From Dongia_A sp044226685 (GTDB lineage Bacteria > Pseudomonadota > Alphaproteobacteria > Dongiales > Dongiaceae): a stretch of DNA of 64,000 nt. Positions within the stretch are counted from its first letter, which is position 1. Every line of letters begins with the position of its first letter. Below are positions 50,469 through 58,957 of this stretch, piece after piece. Location of the stretch: positions 27,393 to 91,392 of the forward strand of contig JBGAGP010000003.1 of the NCBI GenBank assembly GCA_044226685.1, given 5' to 3'. Position numbers and translations under genes: made by a program. Under the pieces are notes generated by a model. It made no database searches. It was not told the origin of the DNA and saw nothing but the letters and a program-made list of their open reading frames with translations.

Positions 50469-51938
50469 TCAGGCGTAGTTCACGTAGATCGTCTTCTTCT
50501 GGAAATAGGCATCCAGGCCGTATTTTCCATCCTCACCGCCGATCCCGCTGTGGCGCAGGCCGGCATGGTGGGCATGCACCGCGTCGCCGCCTGGCCGGTT
50601 GACGTAGATCTCGCCGAACTTGAGTTCCCGCACCAGGCGCATGAGGCGGCGCATGTCCTTGGTGAAGACATAGGCGGAAAGGCCGTAGCGGGATTCGTTC
50701 GCCAACCGGAGGCCCTCGTCGAAATCGGTCACCGTCATCAGCGGGATGACGGGGCCGAAGACCTCGTCCTGCATGATGCCCATGCGGTTATCGGTGGCGG
50801 TGAGCACCGTCGGCTCGAACCAGTGGCCCTTGGCGAACTCGCCCTCGGTCAGGCGCCGGCCGCCGGTCAGAACCTTGGCGCCGGCGGATGTCGCCGCCTG
50901 CACCATGCGCTCCACCTTGTCGAGCTCGGCGGCGCTGAACTTGGGGCCGACATCGACCATCTGCAGCGGGTCGCCGACCTTCAGCCCCTTCACCGCGCGG
51001 ACGAACTTCTCGGTGAACTCGTCGGCGATGCGCTCATGCACGTACATGCGCTCGTTGCAGATGCAGATCTGGCCGCAATTCTCGAAACGCGAGGCCACGG
51101 CCGCCTTTACCGCCGCGCCGATATCGGCGTCCTCGGCGACAATGAAGGGTGCCTTGCCGCCCAGCTCCAGGCGCAGGATCTTCAGATCGTCGGCGGCGGC
51201 GCGGAAGATCTCCTTGCCGGCGCGCACGCTGCCGGTGAGGGTGATCAGGCGCGGGATCGGGTGCTTCACCAGCGCAGCACCCAGCCCCTCGCCGGTGCCG
51301 CTCACCACGTTGATGACACCCGGCGGGAAATCGAGCTGGGTCGAGAGTTGCGCGATCTCGAAGGCCGAAAGCGGTGTCCCTTCATGCGACTTGATGACGA
51401 TGGTGTTGCCAGCCAGCAAGGCCGGACCCATCTTGCGCGTGGTCAGCGCCGCCGGATAGTTCCAGGCGGTGAGCCCGACGACGACGCCATGCGCCACGCG
51501 CTGGATCCAGACCTGCTCATCGGCATTGTCGGACGGAATGATATCGCCGGTGATGCGCCGGGCCTCTTCCGCCGCGTAGGTGAGATAGAGCGCGGTGCCT
51601 TCGATCTCGCCGCGCGCCTCGGTCAGCGGCTTGCCCTGCTCCGCCACCACCAGGCGGGCCAGCCGGTCGCGATTCTCCAGGATCAGCCGTGCCAGACCGA
51701 TGAGGAGCTTCGCGCGTTCGATCGGCGGCAGGGCCTCCCACGCAGGCTGCGCCGCGGCGGCGGCGACCAAGGCACGGTCGGCGTCGTCGGCGCTGCCCTT
51801 CGGCACCGTGGCGATGACGGCGCCGGTCGCCGGGTTCTCCACCTCGATCCATTCCTTGACCGTGGAATCGGTCCACTGGCCGTTGATGAAATGGCGATAG
51901 CGGGGAACACCGTTCACCGGCTCTTTCATGGCGGGCAT
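50469..51938 (-). CDS. NAD-dependent aldehyde dehydrogenase, AldA-like
   Basis: 489 residues. Catalytic elements are the TAWNYPAALTTRKMGPALLA cofactor segment, the base Glu in LELGGKAPFIVAEDAD, and the nucleophilic Cys in NCGQICICNERMYV. Sequence style is close to E. coli AldA (lactaldehyde/glycolaldehyde dehydrogenase), including the C-terminal HAGLRHSGIGGEDGKYGLD. In this operon a semialdehyde or hydroxyaldehyde from the sugar-acid pathway is the likely substrate. It lies between dctM and the dehydratase gene. Confidence 0.92.
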   Translation of the reverse strand: MPAMKEPVNGVPRYRHFINGQWTDSTVKEWIEVENPATGAVIATVPKGSADDADRALVAAAAAQPAWEALPPIERAKLLIGLARLILENRDRLARLVVAEQGKPLTEARGEIEGTALYLTYAAEEARRITGDIIPSDNADEQVWIQRVAHGVVVGLTAWNYPAALTTRKMGPALLAGNTIVIKSHEGTPLSAFEIAQLSTQLDFPPGVINVVSGTGEGLGAALVKHPIPRLITLTGSVRAGKEIFRAAADDLKILRLELGGKAPFIVAEDADIGAAVKAAVASRFENCGQICICNERMYVHERIADEFTEKFVRAVKGLKVGDPLQMVDVGPKFSAAELDKVERMVQAATSAGAKVLTGGRRLTEGEFAKGHWFEPTVLTATDNRMGIMQDEVFGPVIPLMTVTDFDEGLRLANESRYGLSAYVFTKDMRRLMRLVRELKFGEIYVNRPGGDAVHAHHAGLRHSGIGGEDGKYGLDAYFQKKTIYVNYA

Positions 51939-51948
51939 GGGCAGTCTC

Positions 51949-53256
51949 CTATGGAGTCAATCGGAGCGGCTGGTACCCCAGCAGCTCCGGCAGCCACAGC
52001 GTCAGTTGCGGCACATAGACCAGGACGAAAAGAAGGGCAATCAGCACGACAAGGAAGATCCACACCTCGCGCATGATGACGCCGACGGGAATTCCGGACA
52101 CGCCGGAGATCAGGAACATCAGCTGCCCCATGGGCGGCGTCACCAGGCCGATCATCATGTTGATGATGATGGTGACGCCGAAATGCACCGGGTCGATGCC
52201 AAGGCCGGTTACCGCCGGCATCAGGATCGGCACGATGACCAGCAGCATCAGCAGGGTATCGAGGAAGCAGCCGAGGATCAGGAACAGTACGTTGACCGCG
52301 AGCAGGAACATCGCGGGCGACATATTGAGCGAGATCATCCAGGCGCCGAGCGCCTCCGGAATCTGCTCCGACGCGACCACCCAGTTCATCACCAACGCCC
52401 CGGCGATGGTGATGGCGACGATCGCAGTTGAGCGGGCGGATTCAACGAACACATCCACCAGCTTGCGCAGCGGCAGGCTGCGGTACCAGAACAGCGCCAG
52501 GACCAGGGCATAGGCAGCGGCCACCGCCGCCGCCTCGGTCGGCGTCACCGCGCCGCTGTAGATGCCGCCCAGCAGGATCACCGGAAGGAACAGCGCCGGC
52601 AGCGTCGTCTTGACCGTGGCGATCGCATGCGCCCGGGTCGGCTTCGGCTGGATCGGGAAGTTTCGCGTCCGGGCAAGCGCCGCGATCACCGCCATCTGCG
52701 CCGCCGACAACAGCAGGCCGGGGATGACGCCCGCCATGAACAAATAGCCGATGGAGGTGTTGGAGACGACGCCGTAGAGAACCATGGGAATCGAGGGCGG
52801 GATGATCGGCCCGACGATGGCCGAGGTGGTGCTGACCGCGGCGGCGAAGCCGGGCTTGTAGCCGGCCTTCACCATCATGTCGACCTCGAGCTTGCCAGGC
52901 CCCGCGGCGTCGGCCAGCGCGCTGCCGCTCATGCCGGAAAAGATCACGCTTGCCACCACGTTGACATGCGCCAGGCCGCCGCGCAGGCGCCCGACCATCA
53001 GATTGGCGAACTCGAACAGCCGGTCGGTGATCTTGCTGGCATTCATGATGTCGGCCGAGAGAATGAACAGGGGCACCGACATCAGCACGAAGCTGGAGAA
53101 CATGCCGTTGAGGCTCTGCGACGCGACGATGGCCAGGTCCTGCCCGGTCATCAGCAGATAGACGATGCCGGCCATCAGCATGGCGTGACCGATCGGCATG
53201 CCGAAAATCATCCACACGAAGAACAGCCCGAGCATGACGATTGCGGCGAGACTCAT
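51949..53256 (-). CDS. TRAP transporter large permease, DctM
   Basis: 435 residues from the ATG at 53256 (MSLAAIVMLGLFFVWMIFGM) with about 12 membrane helices. Family markers are SASVIFSGMSGSALADAAGP-like (VASVIFSGMSGSALADAAGP here) and GPIIPPSIPMVLYGV. It forms the sodium-coupled channel with DctQ. It is 13 bases after dctQ and 10 before the aldehyde dehydrogenase gene. The upstream open frame to 53328 is not needed. Confidence 0.94.
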   Translation of the reverse strand: MSLAAIVMLGLFFVWMIFGMPIGHAMLMAGIVYLLMTGQDLAIVASQSLNGMFSSFVLMSVPLFILSADIMNASKITDRLFEFANLMVGRLRGGLAHVNVVASVIFSGMSGSALADAAGPGKLEVDMMVKAGYKPGFAAAVSTTSAIVGPIIPPSIPMVLYGVVSNTSIGYLFMAGVIPGLLLSAAQMAVIAALARTRNFPIQPKPTRAHAIATVKTTLPALFLPVILLGGIYSGAVTPTEAAAVAAAYALVLALFWYRSLPLRKLVDVFVESARSTAIVAITIAGALVMNWVVASEQIPEALGAWMISLNMSPAMFLLAVNVLFLILGCFLDTLLMLLVIVPILMPAVTGLGIDPVHFGVTIIINMMIGLVTPPMGQLMFLISGVSGIPVGVIMREVWIFLVVLIALLFVLVYVPQLTLWLPELLGYQPLRLTP

Positions 53257-53269
53257 CTGCGGGCCTTGC

Positions 53270-53749
53270 TTAGAGGTATTTCTGCCAGGTGGCGCCGAAC
53301 AGCCGCCGCAGCCGCCACGCGGCGCCAAGGACGACGGCGATCATGAACACGCCGAAGCAGGCATAGACGTATTCGAAGGGGATGCGCAGGATCATCGTCT
53401 TGCGTCGCCCTAGAAAATCGATGTAGGCGAGCACGGTCGGCAGGGCGGCGAGGAAGACCAGCCCGAGCGCCGCGCTGTTGACGATGCCGACCACCCGCCG
53501 CCAGCGCAGCGGCAGCTTGGTGTAGAGTACGTCGAAGACGATGTGCTGGCGTTCCGTCAGCAGCAGGTTGCAGGACCAGAACACCACCCAGACGTAGGTG
53601 ACCGAGCAGATCTCCAGCGACCACGAGACCGGGGCGTTGAACACGTAGCGGCTGACGATCTGGATCATGAAGGCGCCGAACATGGCCGCGAACATCGCTG
53701 CCGCGGCCAGTTCGGCGAAACGCTTGAGCCTGGCGCCAAGGTCGGTCAT
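53270..53749 (-). CDS. TRAP transporter small permease, DctQ
   Basis: 159 residues with four membrane segments; MFAAMFGAFMIQIVSRYVFN and SWSLEICSVTYVWVVFWSCN are the conserved DctQ parts. It pairs with DctM. It lies 39 bases after dctP. Confidence 0.93.
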   Translation of the reverse strand: MTDLGARLKRFAELAAAAMFAAMFGAFMIQIVSRYVFNAPVSWSLEICSVTYVWVVFWSCNLLLTERQHIVFDVLYTKLPLRWRRVVGIVNSAALGLVFLAALPTVLAYIDFLGRRKTMILRIPFEYVYACFGVFMIAVVLGAAWRLRRLFGATWQKYL

Positions 53750-53788
53750 CGGGTGATCAGGTCCTCTGCGCCAGGCTCGTCGTGCGGA

Positions 53789-54814
53789 TCAGGCGCCCGC
53801 CGCCTTGATGCGGTCGAGCATCCCGGCCGGCCAGTTCTTCGAGAAATCCGAGTTCACGAAGGCATCCAGCACCTTGGTGCGGAACGCATTGACGTCCGGC
53901 GTGGTGACCTTGAGGCCCTTGCTTTCCATGAAGCCGGCGGCGTCTTTCTCGGTGGCGATGACACCGTCATCGTTCACCTTCTTGCCCTCGACCTCCGCCG
54001 CGGTCAGCGCGGCGCGCTCGGCGTCGCTGAGGCCGTTCCAATATTCGCTGGCGACCGCGAAGAAGGTGTTGGCGACCATGTGCGAGGTCAGCACGATCTG
54101 CTTGGAGACCTCGTAGAACTTCGCCGCCATGGCGTCGGGCAGCGGGTTTTCCAGGCCGTCGATGGTGCCGGTCTGCATCGCGAGGTAGACTTCCTCGAAG
54201 GCGAGCGGCGTCGCATTGGCGCCGAGCGCATTGCCGAGGAACTGCCAGGCCTCGGAGCCCGGCATGCGCAGCTTCAGCCCGGCGAGGTCGGCGGGGACGT
54301 TCACGTCCTTCGCCTCGCGCAGGATGACGTGGCGGGTGCCCAGATACTGGCTCTTCACCAGGGTGATGCCCACTTCCTTCTCGATGCGGGCCTTGTACTC
54401 GGCGCCGACATCGCCGTCATAGACGGCGTCGAGATGGGCGGGATCGCGCATCAGGTAGCCGCAAGTGAAGACGGAATATTCCGGGATGAGCGCGGCGATG
54501 TCCTGCGGCGAGACCATGCCGACTTCCAGGTTGCCGCGCTGCATGGCCTCGATCTCGGTGCCCTGGCCGAACAGCGTGCCGTTGTAGTGGATCTGCACGT
54601 CGAACTGGCCGGCGGCGTTCTTGTCCATGTTCGCCTTGAAGGCCTGCAGGCCCTTGGACTGCCATTCCTCCTCGTTGCCGGGCAGCGAAATCCGGAACGG
54701 CTTGGCGTCCGCCAGAGCGAGCCTGGCGACGAACGGCATGGACAAAGCGGCAGCACCGCCCGCCAGCACTGCGCGGCGGCCGAACGGCTTGCCGGCGATG
54801 GTCTTCAACTTCAT
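53789..54814 (-). CDS. TRAP transporter substrate-binding protein, DctP
   Basis: 341 residues. The N-terminus (MKLKTIAGKPFGRRAVLAGG) has a twin-arginine-like signal followed by a hydrophobic stretch ending LALADA, so Tat export is possible. The mature part has the DctP pattern, with the substrate-carboxylate Arg probably in LAGLKLRMPGSEAWQFLGNA. DctP proteins bind organic acids such as hexuronates or aldonates. It is the first structural gene after the GntR regulator (24-base gap). Confidence 0.94.
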   Translation of the reverse strand: MKLKTIAGKPFGRRAVLAGGAAALSMPFVARLALADAKPFRISLPGNEEEWQSKGLQAFKANMDKNAAGQFDVQIHYNGTLFGQGTEIEAMQRGNLEVGMVSPQDIAALIPEYSVFTCGYLMRDPAHLDAVYDGDVGAEYKARIEKEVGITLVKSQYLGTRHVILREAKDVNVPADLAGLKLRMPGSEAWQFLGNALGANATPLAFEEVYLAMQTGTIDGLENPLPDAMAAKFYEVSKQIVLTSHMVANTFFAVASEYWNGLSDAERAALTAAEVEGKKVNDDGVIATEKDAAGFMESKGLKVTTPDVNAFRTKVLDAFVNSDFSKNWPAGMLDRIKAAGA

Positions 54815-54838
54815 GTCACCCTCCCTTTTCGTTGTTGG

Positions 54839-55612
54839 CTATGCGTTGGCTTTGATCACCTCCCGCGAGGCGGCAGCGCCCTGCCGCGCCGCGGGTTTGG
54901 ATTTCGACTTGGCCGGCGGCGCCGGTTCGGCGACCGGCGCCAGCTTCTCCTCGGCGAGCGCCGCCGCGGCGCGCTGGACTTCCGGCGCGTTGTGCTCCCG
55001 CGCCAGGCGCTCGGCCTTGTCCGCCTCGCCGGCGACGATCGCCTGGACGATCGGCTGGTGCTCCGCGACGATCTGGTTCAGATCCATGATCAGCGCATTG
55101 GAGGAAATGATGTAGTGGCGCACCTGCTGCTCCAGCAGCCGGTACTGGTCGATCAGGCGCTGGTGCCCGGTGACGGACACGATGGTCTGGTGCAGCGCAA
55201 GATCTGCCTCCGCCACGCGGGTATGCTTCTCTGATTCGACGGCGACCACCAGGCGATCGAAGGCCGCCTTCAGTGTCTGCAGGGTTTCGGGCGTGCGATG
55301 CTCGGCCGCCAGCCGCGACGCCATGCCTTCGAGCGTGCCGCGCAGCGTGTAGAGTTCCCAGGCATCGGCCTGGGAGAATTCCGGCAGCATCCACTTGGTG
55401 TAGGCGACCTGCTGGATCAGCCCTTCATGCGACAGCGCGCGCAAGGCGGCCCGCAAGGTGCCGCGGCTGACCTCGAGCTGGTTGGCGAGCGCGGTCTCCA
55501 CCAGGCGCTGGCCCGGCACCAGCTTGCCGCTCAGGATCTGCTCGCGCAGCACATCGGCCGCCCGCCAATCGAGCGATCGCCGATCCACCTTCACGGATTT
55601 TGCTGACTTCAC
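54839..55612 (-). CDS. GntR-family regulator with FCD domain
   Basis: 257 residues from the GTG at 55612, chosen because GGGGGAG lies just upstream and the product then begins VKSAKSVKVDRRSLDWRAAD. An ATG at 55726 would add 38 residues of low complexity. The winged helix spans about 15-80 (LEVSRGTLRAALRALSHEGL) and the FCD domain about 90-215, followed by an Ala/Lys/Pro-rich tail (EPAPPAKSKSKPAARQ). It heads the TRAP-ALDH-UxaA operon and faces the DapA-HyuAB operon, so it may regulate both. Confidence 0.9.
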   Translation of the reverse strand: MKSAKSVKVDRRSLDWRAADVLREQILSGKLVPGQRLVETALANQLEVSRGTLRAALRALSHEGLIQQVAYTKWMLPEFSQADAWELYTLRGTLEGMASRLAAEHRTPETLQTLKAAFDRLVVAVESEKHTRVAEADLALHQTIVSVTGHQRLIDQYRLLEQQVRHYIISSNALIMDLNQIVAEHQPIVQAIVAGEADKAERLAREHNAPEVQRAAAALAEEKLAPVAEPAPPAKSKSKPAARQGAAASREVIKANA

Positions 55613-55741
55613 CGCTCCCCCGCCCTGCGCTTGGTGGCCTTGGCTCGGCCCGCCAGCGGTCTCCCCGGCGAACTTCCCGGCCCGCTGCGCCTTTTTTTCT
55701 TGGCCGCGATGGTCCCACCGCGCCAAATCCCCGTCAAGTCA

Positions 55742-55753
55742 ATTGTTGACAAT
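55742..55753. promoter_or_regulatory. Candidate GntR operator
   Basis: ATTGTTGACAAT has perfect 5-base arms ATTGT/ACAAT around TG, a layout common for FCD-type GntR sites. It lies in the 242-base divergent region, 130 bases before the regulator's GTG and about 100 before the DapA-like GTG. A further ACAAT follows at 55756-55760. Confidence 0.5.
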
Positions 55754-55854
55754 CTACAATCCTCATTCATGATCTCGGACGACAGGCGGGCAGGAAAAGG
55801 ACGCCACGAGAGAGCGTCGCCGACCTGTTGCCGGGACTTGTCAGGGAGCGATCT

Positions 55855-56835
55855 GTGGCCGGACTTCCAACGCGCGATTGCCTTGCCGTCGCTGTGACCA
55901 CGCCGATCGGTCCCGGATTCCGGCCAGACGTGGACCTGCTGCTCGAGCGCTGCCGGCAGCTGCTGGCGGATGGCTGCGACGGCATCACGCTGTTCGGTAC
56001 CACCGGCGAAGGCGCGGAATTTTCCGTCGCCGACCGCATGGCGGCCCTGGATTTCATCGTCGATGGCGGACTGGATCCGCGCCGCATCATCGTTTCGGTC
56101 GGCGCCTTGTCGATCCGCGACGTCGTCGCCCTGTCGCGCCATGCCCTCGACCGCAAGGTGGACGGGCTGCTGCTGATGCCGCCCTGCGTCTATCGCGGCG
56201 GCATCACCGATGACGGCGCCTTCCGCTTCTATGCCTCGGTGATCGACATGCTGGGGCGGCCGGATCTGCGGCTTTATCTCTATCACTTCCCCGATATCTG
56301 CGGCGTGCCGATCACGCCCAACGTGGTGCGGCGCCTGGACGAGCGCTATCCGGGCAACATCGCCGGCATCAAGGACAGCGGCGGCGATCTGGACTTCACG
56401 GAAGGATTGCTGCGGCGCTTCTCGCACCTCTCGATCTTCACCGGCAGCGAGATGCACGTGCCGCAGGTGCTGGCCAGCGGCGGGCGCGGCACCATCTGCG
56501 GTCTCGCCAATGTCATGCCGCGGCTGATGCGTGCCATGTTCGATGCGCCGAGTCCGTTCGAGCGCCGGCGCTTCATCCCGCAGATCCTGGGCGGCGACAC
56601 CATCCTGTCGCGGCGGCCCTTCATCGCCTCGGTCAAGGCCATGCTGGCCGATGCCACCGGGAACCCGGCCTGGCGCCGGGTCCTGCCGCCGATGGCGGAA
56701 CTGCCGATCATCGAGGAGGCGCGCATGGCGGCGGATTTCCGCCGCTGGGAGGCGACGCTGGCGCCGGGCGCGCGCAGCCTCTATCGCGACACCGAGATGC
56801 CCGACCCCAAGATCGTCGCCTTGCGGCGAGGTTAG
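55855..56835 (+). CDS. DapA-family (dihydrodipicolinate synthase-like) lyase
   Basis: 326 residues from the GTG at 55855, which has AGGGAG seven bases upstream; product VAGLPTRDCLAVAVTTPIGP. Barrel motifs: DGITLFGTTGEGAEFSVADR, the Tyr in LYLYHFPDICGVPIT and the Schiff-base Lys in IAGIKDSGGDLDFTEG. It is a pyruvate-type lyase or keto-deoxy-acid dehydratase. One base separates it from the HyuA-like gene. It is distinct from the DapA-like protein at 2342, and both stand with a HyuA/HyuB pair. Confidence 0.88.
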   Translation: MAGLPTRDCLAVAVTTPIGPGFRPDVDLLLERCRQLLADGCDGITLFGTTGEGAEFSVADRMAALDFIVDGGLDPRRIIVSVGALSIRDVVALSRHALDRKVDGLLLMPPCVYRGGITDDGAFRFYASVIDMLGRPDLRLYLYHFPDICGVPITPNVVRRLDERYPGNIAGIKDSGGDLDFTEGLLRRFSHLSIFTGSEMHVPQVLASGGRGTICGLANVMPRLMRAMFDAPSPFERRRFIPQILGGDTILSRRPFIASVKAMLADATGNPAWRRVLPPMAELPIIEEARMAADFRRWEATLAPGARSLYRDTEMPDPKIVALRRG

Positions 56836-56836
56836 G

Positions 56837-58957
56837 ATGAGCGGAACCGCGCGCATCGGCGTCGATATCGGCGGTACCTTCACCGATCTGGTCTTGTTGG
56901 ACGAAAGCGGCATCTGCTTCTCGCGCAAGGTGCCGTCGACCCCCGCCGACCCGGCGCAGGCGGTGATCACCGGGGTAGAGCGGATCCTGGCCGATGCGGG
57001 GTTGATGCCGGCGGACGTTGGCGAGGTGCTGCACGGCACCACCGTCGGCTCCAACACGCTGCTGCAGAAGGTCGGCGCCAGGACCGGGCTGCTCACCACC
57101 AAGGGCTTCCGCGACGTGCTGGAGATCGGCCGCATCCGCACGCCCGACATGTTCGACCTGACCTGGGACAAGCCGCTGCCGCTGGTGCGCCGGCAGCTGC
57201 GCCGCGAGATCGTCGAACGCATCGATGCGCGCGGCCACATCCTCAAGGCCATCGACCAGGACGAGGTCGTGCGCGTCGCCGGCGAACTGGTGGCCCTGGG
57301 TGTCGAATCGCTCGCCATCTGCTTCATCAATTCCTATCGCAATCCCTCGCACGAGCTGATCGCCGAACGCGTGCTGCGTCAGGCCTTTCCGGCCATTCCG
57401 GTCACCGCCTCGGTCTCCGTGCTGCCCGAGCAGCGCGAATACGAGCGCACCAGCACCGCCGTGGTGAACGCCTATGTGCTGCCGGTGATGGCCACCTATC
57501 TGCGCCGCCTGCGCCAGGGGCTGCAGAAGCTCGGGATCTCGGCGCCGCTGCTGGTCGGGAACTCCAATGGCGGCCTCTCCTCGATCGAGACCGCAGAGGC
57601 GAAACCGGTCTTCTTCATCTCCTCCGGCCGCTCCGCCGGCGTGGTCGGCGCGGCGCGCCTCGGCGAGACGCTGCAGCGCGGCGATCTCATCGTCTTCGAC
57701 ATGGGCGGCACCACCGCCTCCGCCTCGCTGGTCCAGGATGGCGAGATCGCGCGCGCGACGGAATACGAGTTCCGCGACGGCATCTCCACCCCCAGCCGCT
57801 TCATCAAGGCGGGCGGCTACATGATGAGCGTGCCGACGGTGGACGTAGCCGAGGTCGGCAGCGGCGCCGGTTCCATCGCCTGGCTCGATGCCGGCGGATT
57901 GCTCCATGTCGGCCCGGTTTCCGCCGGCGCCGAGCCGGGTCCCGCCTGCTATGGGCGCGGCGGGACCCGCCCCACCGTCACCGACGCCAACGTGGCGCTG
58001 GGCCTGCTGCCGGAGCGGCTGGCAGGCGGCGCGCTGTCGCTCGACCGCGAACAGGCGCGCGGGGCGATCGAAGCGCAGATCGCCAGGCCGCTCGGCCTCG
58101 GCATTGACGCTGCCGCCGCCGGCATCCGCGATGTCGCCAACGCCAACATGACCCGCGCCATCCGCGCGGTGACGGTCGAGCGCGGCGTCGACCCACGCGA
58201 CTTCACCCTGCTCGCCTTCGGCGGCAGCGGGCCGCTGCATGCCTGCGACCTGGCGCAGGCGCTCGACATCCCGCATGTGCTGTTCCCCCGCATGCCCGGC
58301 GTCTTCACCGCCATGGGCATGCTGACCGGCGATATCGAACACTATTTCATCCGCCCTTGCCCCGGCCGGCTCGCCGCCTTCGATACCGAGGCCGCGGCAC
58401 GCATCGTCGCGTCCCTGCGCGACGAGGCCAGGCTGCGCATGGCGATGGATGGTTTCGGCGAGGCGGATTGCGACTATGGCTTCTCGCTCGACCTGCGCTT
58501 CGTCGGGCAGGATTCGGCGATCGCCGTGCCGCTGCCCGCGCCGCTTCGCGGTGATTGTCGCGCGGAGCTGCGCCAGGGCTTCATCGAGCGCTACGAACGC
58601 CTCTACCAATACGCCTCGTCCGACGACGTGGAAGCGACCAGCATTCGGCTGGTGGCCCGCGGCCGGCGGCGCAACAAGCTCGATTTCGGCGCATTGCGGC
58701 TGCCGGTCCGCGCCGGCGCCGCCACTGCGGCGACACGCCAGGTGTATTTCGGCGCCAGCCACGGCTGGATCGCGACGCCGGTCATGGACCGCGATGCGTT
58801 GCCGGGCCGGCAGATGGGCCCGCTGATCGTCGAGAGCGCCGACAGCACCGTGGTGGTGCCGCCAGGTGTCGCGATCGCGGCGGATGCCGCCGGAAACCTG
58901 CTGGCCGAACTGCCGCAGCGCCAGGCGGCGCCGAAGCGGAGGGCTGCCCGTGGCTAG
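56837..58957 (+). CDS. Hydantoinase A/oxoprolinase-family protein (second copy)
   Basis: 706 residues from the ATG at 56837 (MSGTARIGVDIGGTFTDLVL). ATPase motifs include VLHGTTVGSNTLLQKVGAR, LIVFDMGGTTASASLVQDG and GSGAGSIAWLDAGGLLHVG; RDFTLLAFGGSGPLHACDLA is the family C-terminal motif. It shares the family pattern with the HyuA at 8961-10994 but differs throughout, so it is a separate subfamily rather than a recent duplicate. Its end overlaps the HyuB start by 8 bases. Confidence 0.92.
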   Translation: MSGTARIGVDIGGTFTDLVLLDESGICFSRKVPSTPADPAQAVITGVERILADAGLMPADVGEVLHGTTVGSNTLLQKVGARTGLLTTKGFRDVLEIGRIRTPDMFDLTWDKPLPLVRRQLRREIVERIDARGHILKAIDQDEVVRVAGELVALGVESLAICFINSYRNPSHELIAERVLRQAFPAIPVTASVSVLPEQREYERTSTAVVNAYVLPVMATYLRRLRQGLQKLGISAPLLVGNSNGGLSSIETAEAKPVFFISSGRSAGVVGAARLGETLQRGDLIVFDMGGTTASASLVQDGEIARATEYEFRDGISTPSRFIKAGGYMMSVPTVDVAEVGSGAGSIAWLDAGGLLHVGPVSAGAEPGPACYGRGGTRPTVTDANVALGLLPERLAGGALSLDREQARGAIEAQIARPLGLGIDAAAAGIRDVANANMTRAIRAVTVERGVDPRDFTLLAFGGSGPLHACDLAQALDIPHVLFPRMPGVFTAMGMLTGDIEHYFIRPCPGRLAAFDTEAAARIVASLRDEARLRMAMDGFGEADCDYGFSLDLRFVGQDSAIAVPLPAPLRGDCRAELRQGFIERYERLYQYASSDDVEATSIRLVARGRRRNKLDFGALRLPVRAGAATAATRQVYFGASHGWIATPVMDRDALPGRQMGPLIVESADSTVVVPPGVAIAADAAGNLLAELPQRQAAPKRRAARG